Positions 6,606-10,643 of a DNA stretch of 10,643 bases are shown here, piece after piece. Under the pieces are notes generated by a model. That model saw only the letters and a program-made list of their open reading frames with translations, ran no database searches and was not told the origin of the DNA. The DNA comes from Bacteroidota bacterium (GTDB taxonomy: Bacteria; Bacteroidota; Bacteroidia; Chitinophagales; Chitinophagaceae). The translations under genes were made by a program, and so were the position numbers. The DNA is taken from positions 1-10,643 of the forward strand of contig JAEYVW010000053.1 in NCBI GenBank assembly GCA_023429365.1, read 5' to 3'. Positions within the stretch are counted from its first letter, which is position 1. Each line of letters begins with the position of its first letter.

Positions 6606-7496
6606 ATGAAGCATGCGTACGTATTTCCCGGTCAGGGTTCACAATTCCCGGGAATGGCCAGGGGACATTATGACAACAGCGCATTTGCAAAAAAATTGTT
6701 TGAGCAGGCCAATGAGTTGCTGGGATTCCGGATTTCGGATACCATGTTCAATGGTACCGAGGAAGACCTGAAGCAAACGAATGTTACACAACCAGCCGTT
6801 TTTCTTCATTCTGTTATAGCGTTTAAAAGTATAGATAATGCACGGCCCGAAATGGTCGCCGGTCACTCACTAGGTGAGTTCTCGGCACTGGTGGCAAATG
6901 GCGTGTTAAGTTTTGAAGATGCTTTGCAACTCGTGGCTATTCGGGCCCGCGCCATGCAGAAAGCCTGTGAACTGAATCCATCAACTATGGCAGCGATTCT
7001 CTCTTTGGCTGACGAGAAAGTAGAAGAAATATGCAGGGAAGTAGAAAAAGAAACGGGTGAAGTAGTGGTGCCCGCCAATTATAATTGTCCTGGTCAGCTG
7101 GTGATCAGCGGCTCGATTAAAGCTGTAGAGATCGCCTGCGAGAGAATGAAGGCCGCCGGGGCAAAAAGGGCTTTGATCCTTCCGGTAGGTGGTGCCTTCC
7201 ATTCCGAACTGATGGCTCCTGCCCGGGAAGAATTAAAAGCTGCGATTGAATCCACCACCTTTCATACTCCTGTCTGCCCGGTTTACCAGAACGTGGTAGC
7301 CAAAGCGGTTTTTGATAAAGAAGAGATCAAACAGAATCTTATCGACCAGTTGACTGGAGCGGTTCGCTGGACGCAAAGTGTACAGGCCATGATCAATGAC
7401 GGGGCATCCCGGTTTACCGAAGTAGGCCCCGGCAAAGTATTGCAGGGCCTGATCCAGAAGATCGACAAAACTATGGGGACGGAAGGCGTCAGCTAA
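6606..7496 (+). CDS. fabD: Malonyl-CoA:ACP transacylase (FabD)
   Basis: A 296-residue enzyme of normal length that moves the malonyl group from CoA to acyl carrier protein for fatty acid elongation. It shows FPGQGSQFPGM at residues 7-17, the nucleophile Ser88 in GHSLGEFSA, Arg113 (AIRARAMQ) for binding the malonyl carboxylate, the active-site His199 in GGAFHS, and Gln248 before the RW motif; EVGPGKVLQG at 272-281 is the usual C-terminal signature. The ATG at 6606 starts directly with the first strand, MKHAYVFPGQGSQ. The gene converges on the GNAT gene with only 3 bp between stops. It is not next to other fab genes here, although a partial fabH lies about 3 kb away on the other strand. Confidence 0.96.
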   Translation: MKHAYVFPGQGSQFPGMARGHYDNSAFAKKLFEQANELLGFRISDTMFNGTEEDLKQTNVTQPAVFLHSVIAFKSIDNARPEMVAGHSLGEFSALVANGVLSFEDALQLVAIRARAMQKACELNPSTMAAILSLADEKVEEICREVEKETGEVVVPANYNCPGQLVISGSIKAVEIACERMKAAGAKRALILPVGGAFHSELMAPAREELKAAIESTTFHTPVCPVYQNVVAKAVFDKEEIKQNLIDQLTGAVRWTQSVQAMINDGASRFTEVGPGKVLQGLIQKIDKTMGTEGVS

Positions 7497-7499
7497 TTG

Positions 7500-7949
7500 T
7501 TAAAAATTCAGACTGCAGTTCACCCATTCACCATCGAAGTGGGCATTGAATTTCCTGTAAAAGTTGATGGCGGGTTCGTTCCAGTCCAGCACCTGCCACA
7601 TCATGCCGCTGAACTTTTTCTCTTTTGCTTCTTCAATCAGGCGATCCATGAGCATTTTTCCGATGCCTTTGCCTCGTGCTTTTTCGGTGACTATGATATC
7701 CTCGAGATACATGCGTTGTCCTTTCCAGGTGGAATAACGGATATAGTACAAAGCAAACCCCTGGATCACTCCATCTTCTTCTGCCACAAAAGCCCACCAT
7801 ACCGGTTTTTCACCAAAACCGCTTTCTTCAAAATGTTGTAAGGTGACTGTGACTTCATTGGGTGCTTTTTCATATACAGCGAGTTCGTGTACCAGTTCCA
7901 AAAGGCGTGGACAATCTTCACGCACGGCTCTTCGAATATTTATTCCCAT
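7500..7949 (-). CDS. GNAT acetyltransferase, SSAT/diamine-acetyltransferase-like
   Basis: The ATG at 7949 gives 149 residues. A TTG nine bases upstream (7958) would add three, but nothing favours it. Numbered from the ATG, the acetyl-CoA loop RGKGIG is at residues 92-97, YSTWKGQRMYLEDIIV at 72-87, VLDWNEPAINFYRKFNA at 120-136 with the probable general-acid Tyr131, and LAVYEKAPNEV at 23-33. The YEK-P, YSTWKG-YLED and LDWN-A--FY motifs are those of the spermidine/spermine and thialysine N-acetyltransferase branch. An amine or amino-acid-derived substrate is therefore likely, but its identity is open. It lies 28 bp behind the cystathionine-family gene on the same strand and is probably in its operon. 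Confidence 0.9.
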   Translation of the reverse strand: MGINIRRAVREDCPRLLELVHELAVYEKAPNEVTVTLQHFEESGFGEKPVWWAFVAEEDGVIQGFALYYIRYSTWKGQRMYLEDIIVTEKARGKGIGKMLMDRLIEEAKEKKFSGMMWQVLDWNEPAINFYRKFNAHFDGEWVNCSLNF

Positions 7950-7977
7950 TTGTATCAAAAAATGATTTAGTTATTAA

Positions 7978-9204
7978 TCATGATTGCAACGATTGATCAA
8001 GGTCTGCAAGAATATCTTCGATATTCTCAATGCCAACACTCATTCTGACCAGGCCGTCTGTGATGCCATACTTTTCACGCGCTTCTTTTGGTACACTGAA
8101 ATGTGTCATGGACGCCGGGTGGCATAGCAGGGTATCGCAAGTGCCTAAGGACACAGTTCGGGTACACATCTGCAACTTATTCATAAAATCTACCCCACCC
8201 TGGAATCCTTTTTTTAACTCGAAGCTCATCATCGCGCCGGGATGCTTCATTTGTTTCATGGCAACAGCGTGATCGGGATGATCGGGTAACCCATTGTAGT
8301 TGACTCTTGCCACAGCTGGATGACTATTCAAAAACTTCGCAATGTCCATCGCATTACTGCAATGTCTGTCCATCCTGATGGCAAGGGTTTTCATGCCGTT
8401 CACCAATAGAAATGCATCAAAGGGGCTGCTGCTGCCACCCAATGTCTTTCGCATGGTGTTGCCTTTTGTCTTAATAAAATTTAGGTCCCTGCCCAGTAAC
8501 ACACCACCAATGGCCGTCCCGTGGCCGTTCAGAAATTTAGTGGTAGAGTGTATCACGAAATCGACTTTATACCTAAAAGGTTGCTGCAGGTAAGGTGTGG
8601 CGAAGGTATTATCGCAGGCCACGATGCAGTTATGTTCTTTTGCAAGTGAGCTCAGCGCTTCGATATCTACACATTGTATGGTTGGATTAGCCGGCGTTTC
8701 CAGGTAAAGCATTCGGATAGAAGGATCGGCTTGAAAAGCTTCCTTTGCTTTGTTGAGATCGCGCAGGTCGGTGATAATAGACGTAATCCCAAATGATGGT
8801 AATACATTACGCAATATCTCTTCGGTTCCGCCATAGAGTGAGTAATGGGTGAGTACTTTATCTCCCGACTTGAGGTTTACCATCAGCAGGTTTGTGATCG
8901 CCGCCATGCCTGATGCGTGCAAAAGCGCTTTTAACTGCAGCGGTGTGCCGTCATTGTTGCTGATCCCGAAACTTTCCATGGCTGCGATCTTTTGTTCCGC
9001 TTCCGTGAAGGTAGGATTGCCCCAACGGCTGTAGATATAACCTTCTTCCTGTCCGCTGAATCGACGCATGCCCTGTTCTGCGTCATCATATACAAAAGTG
9101 CTGGAAGCGTAGATGGGTGTGAGGTGAGAATAATTGTGCCCCTGTGTATGCCCGGCATGAATGGAAACGGAACTAAATCCAGAGAATGGAAACTGTTTAT
9201 TCAT
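7978..9204 (-). CDS. Cystathionine gamma-synthase/lyase family PLP enzyme
   Basis: A 408-residue member of the Cys/Met-metabolism PLP family (cystathionine gamma-synthase, cystathionine lyases, methionine gamma-lyase, O-acetylhomoserine sulfhydrylase). Visible are Y-SRWGNPT at residues 58-65 (cofactor phosphate contacts from the neighbouring subunit), HASGMAAI at 96-103, Tyr124 in SLYGGT stacking on the ring, Asp198 in CDNTFATPYLQQP, the PLP lysine Lys223 in HSTTKFLNGHG, and GLVRMSVGIEN near the end. The position of the special Cys of classic methionine gamma-lyases (YGCT) is Gly here, as in synthases and cystathionine lyases, so a lyase acting on methionine is less likely. The exact reaction cannot be settled from sequence. 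It is slightly longer than usual, with an insert around residues 81-92 (SNNDGTPLQLKA). Confidence 0.9.
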   Translation of the reverse strand: MNKQFPFSGFSSVSIHAGHTQGHNYSHLTPIYASSTFVYDDAEQGMRRFSGQEEGYIYSRWGNPTFTEAEQKIAAMESFGISNNDGTPLQLKALLHASGMAAITNLLMVNLKSGDKVLTHYSLYGGTEEILRNVLPSFGITSIITDLRDLNKAKEAFQADPSIRMLYLETPANPTIQCVDIEALSSLAKEHNCIVACDNTFATPYLQQPFRYKVDFVIHSTTKFLNGHGTAIGGVLLGRDLNFIKTKGNTMRKTLGGSSSPFDAFLLVNGMKTLAIRMDRHCSNAMDIAKFLNSHPAVARVNYNGLPDHPDHAVAMKQMKHPGAMMSFELKKGFQGGVDFMNKLQMCTRTVSLGTCDTLLCHPASMTHFSVPKEAREKYGITDGLVRMSVGIENIEDILADLDQSLQS

Positions 9205-9245
9205 TATAACATCTTTGTTTTGGAAATTGTGTGGATCAAAGTCTC

Positions 9246-9253
9246 CAAAACTA
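9246..9253 (-). promoter_or_regulatory. Candidate -7 element of the cystathionine-family gene
   Basis: Read on the minus strand, TAGTTTTG (9253-9246) matches TAnnTTTG exactly, about 41 bp before the ATG at 9204. No TTG is found at the usual distance upstream, so only half of the promoter pattern is present. Confidence 0.35.
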
Positions 9254-9282
9254 GTTCAAAACAAGCAAACACTGATTTGGAT

Positions 9283-9864
9283 TTAGCAACCTCCAATATA
9301 CTTTTCAAATACCATCTTCAATTCCAGGCATGATTTAATATTCTGACCATTTAACAGGAGTAGATTGGACGCCCGTTTTTTATTGCTTAAACATTTCTCC
9401 GGGTTGCGGGTGTACTCTATAAAGGAACTATGGGGCCATTCTTCCGCAGAACGGACCAGTCCATCTACGATGGGGATTTGATGGATATAGTGAAAGATTG
9501 ATAATGCGAGCTCATGGTCATCGATAAAGTTTGACCTGGCTTTTTGCTGGAACAGGTTTCCCGATCTTTTGATTTGATTGTTGAGTCCTTTCGCGTAGTG
9601 ACTCTGAATGATGCGGAAAGCATTTGAGACGGCAGGCATAAGGATGATACCCTGTTTTACGCGGCGAAGGCTGGTTGGCGTTACTTCCAGGAGAAAATCA
9701 AAATGAGTAGGGGACAGGCACCAGGCGAGAACTTCGGAAATTGGTTGGAGGTGGGTAAAGCATTTATCGAGGAAGTACTTATAGTTGTTCCTGTTGTAGA
9801 AAATTCGTTGTTGATTAATGCCCCTGTTGAATATGTGGTATATGCCGGGTTTGTCAATATTCAT
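9283..9864 (-). CDS. RAYT/Y1-type transposase with altered HUH motif
   Basis: A 193-residue protein of the REP-associated tyrosine transposase branch of the IS200/IS605 superfamily. It has IYHIFNRGINQQRIFY at about residues 8-23, AWCLSPTHFDFLLEV at 47-61, the probable catalytic Tyr90 in SHYAKGLNNQIKRSGNLFQQ, and YIHQIPIVDGLV at 126-137 followed by WPHSSFIEY. These proteins normally nick single-stranded DNA at hairpins, using a His-x-His (HUH) metal site. Here the motif is His54-Phe55-Asp56, because the codon is GAT where CAT would give His. The frame is intact, with no internal stop, so the gene may have lost chemistry recently, or Asp may serve as ligand. A palindrome-bearing repeat array begins about 70 bp beyond its start codon, as expected for RAYT genes and their REP partners. 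Confidence 0.85.
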   Translation of the reverse strand: MNIDKPGIYHIFNRGINQQRIFYNRNNYKYFLDKCFTHLQPISEVLAWCLSPTHFDFLLEVTPTSLRRVKQGIILMPAVSNAFRIIQSHYAKGLNNQIKRSGNLFQQKARSNFIDDHELALSIFHYIHQIPIVDGLVRSAEEWPHSSFIEYTRNPEKCLSNKKRASNLLLLNGQNIKSCLELKMVFEKYIGGC

Positions 9865-9892
9865 GGGATGAAGTTGACAGTAATTGCTTGAT

Positions 9893-9925
9893 AAACCGCG
9901 GGGAAAACAACGGGTTTTGCGGTTT
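9893..9925. repeat. Hairpin just upstream of the RAYT gene
   Basis: AAACCGC (9893-9899) pairs with GCGGTTT (9919-9925), with an inner AAAAC/GTTTT pairing across an unpaired GGGG. In addition, GGTTTTGC (9913-9920) is inverse to GCAAAACC (9941-9948) in the first repeat unit, so alternative foldings are possible. Confidence 0.5.
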
Positions 9926-9934
9926 TATTCGGGT

Positions 9935-10455
9935 GCGGCTGCAAAACCAGGTCAGACACTTAAAGCTTCTGACATTTAGTAGCGAAAATTCATGAGAAAG
10001 CCATGATGAAAATCCCGTTGAGAAACGTTTTTTTCGTGAGCGACTGCAAAACCCAGGTCAGACACTTAAAGCTTCTGACATCTAGTAGCGAAAATTCCTG
10101 AGAAGGCCATGATGAAAACCCTGATCAAAAACGTTTTTTCCAAAGCGGCTGAAAAACCCAGGTCAGACACTTAAAGCTGCTGACATCTAGTAGCGAAAAT
10201 TCCTGGGAAAGCCCATGATGAAAACCCCGGTCAAAAACGTTTTTTTCCAAAGCGGCTGCAAAACCCAGGTCAGACACTTAAAGCTTCTGACATCTAGTAT
10301 CTAAAATTCATGAGAAAGCCATGATGAAAACCACTTTCAAAAACGTTTTTTTCGAAAGCGGCTGCAAAACCCAGGTCAGACACCTAAAGCTTCTGACATC
10401 TAGTAGCAAAAAATTCATGAAAAAGCCGTGATGAAAACCACGGCCCAAAGGTTTT
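9935..10455. repeat. Five tandem ~106-bp units with a REP-like palindrome
   Basis: Units begin with GCGGCTGC or a close variant at 9935, 10040, 10145, 10252 and 10358, giving lengths of 105, 105, 107 and 106 bp; the fifth diverges after about 10440. Each unit carries an imperfect palindrome GTCAGA-N11-TCTGAC at 9951-9973, 10057-10079, 10162-10184 (right arm GCTGAC), 10269-10291 and 10375-10397. This is followed by ATCTAGTAGC or a close variant, an ATTC-TG block, CATGATGAAAA, a short variable block, and a central AAAAACGTTTTT palindrome with a T run. A stem interrupted by a small central mismatch is typical of REP sequences. The units occupy the space between the RAYT gene and fabH. No reading frame crosses the units. 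They are not a CRISPR array, since nearly the whole unit is conserved. Confidence 0.9.
10420..10444 (-). terminator. Probable fabH terminator, made from the last repeat unit
   Basis: On the minus strand GCCGTG (10444-10439), an 8-nt loop and CACGGC (10430-10425) form a perfect 6-bp stem, followed by five T (10424-10420). It lies 45 bp after the fabH stop. The same stretch in units 1-4 does not form this stem. Confidence 0.65.
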
Positions 10456-10488
10456 TTTATTTTTCCCCTCCTTTACCAAAAATCTACC

Positions 10489-10643
10489 TCAATACGCCCA
10501 TTTCACCAGCGTCGCTCCCCATGTAAACCCACCTCCAAACGCCGCTACCACGATATTGTCTCCCTTATTTAACTCATGCCTCCATTCCCACAAACAAAGC
10601 GGAATTGTCGCTGCAGTGGTATTTCCAAACTTCTGAATATTGA
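10489..10643 (-). CDS. fabH: 3-oxoacyl-ACP synthase III (FabH), C-terminal 50 residues
   Basis: The minus strand is open from the window edge to TGA at 10491-10489 and includes [35 protein letters not shown] and a final LVKWAY. GNTTAA carries the active-site Asn (Asn274 of E. coli FabH), and [11 protein letters not shown] is the family's C-terminal signature. FabH condenses acyl-CoA with malonyl-ACP to start fatty acid synthesis. The catalytic Cys and His lie outside the window. Other KAS-III-like enzymes share these motifs, so a biosynthetic paralogue is possible. A probable terminator follows 45 bp downstream, inside the repeat array. Confidence 0.9.
   Translation of the reverse strand, partial: NIQKFGNTTAATIPLCLWEWRHELNKGDNIVVAAFGGGFTWGATLVKWAY

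Noticed and set aside
7950..7958. TTG start for the acetyltransferase
   Set aside because: It adds three residues without any family match; the ATG at 7949 begins right at the first strand of the GNAT fold.
9935..10455. CRISPR array
   Set aside because: The ~106-bp units are conserved almost throughout, with no unique spacers of regular length and no cas genes nearby.

Overview
The window looks like a chromosomal segment of a Bacteroidota bacterium, probably close to the Chitinophagaceae. The signs are a futalosine-type menaquinone pathway, start codons without Shine-Dalgarno sequences, promoter elements resembling TTTG-N19-TAnnTTTG, a DUF4268-type protein, and a RAYT-type transposase in the style of that phylum. 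The placement is inferred from protein style, not from a marker gene.

Left part (1-1666): the C-terminal end of a DUF4268-like protein runs tail to tail, with a 4-nt overlap, into a minus-strand lipoprotein built around three copies of a 20-residue His/Cys motif. Upstream of the lipoprotein are a 38-residue membrane miniprotein and a possible 15-codon ORF that ends before a strong minus-strand terminator. A 434-bp AT-rich stretch without a supported gene follows; it carries CGTAAAT repeats and leads into a NarL/FixJ response regulator closed by a textbook terminator.

Middle part (2407-7496): this is core metabolism. A PabC-like class IV aminotransferase converges on the menaquinone pair mqnB-mqnD. 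Divergent from that pair is a pterin cluster: two tandem 6-pyruvoyl-tetrahydropterin-synthase (PTPS) paralogues, then folE (GTP cyclohydrolase I). FolE makes dihydroneopterin triphosphate, the substrate of PTPS. fabD (malonyl-CoA:ACP transacylase) follows.

Right part (7500-10643), all genes on the minus strand: an SSAT-like GNAT acetyltransferase downstream of a cystathionine-synthase/lyase family PLP enzyme, then a RAYT/Y1-type transposase whose HUH motif reads H-F-D. Next come five tandem copies of a ~106-bp unit, each with a REP-like imperfect palindrome. The window ends in the C-terminal 50 residues of FabH, whose probable terminator lies in the last repeat unit.

The best candidate for something undescribed is the RAYT plus palindrome-repeat array (9283-10460). 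The triple-motif lipoprotein and the paired PTPS genes come next. Everything else is ordinary housekeeping.
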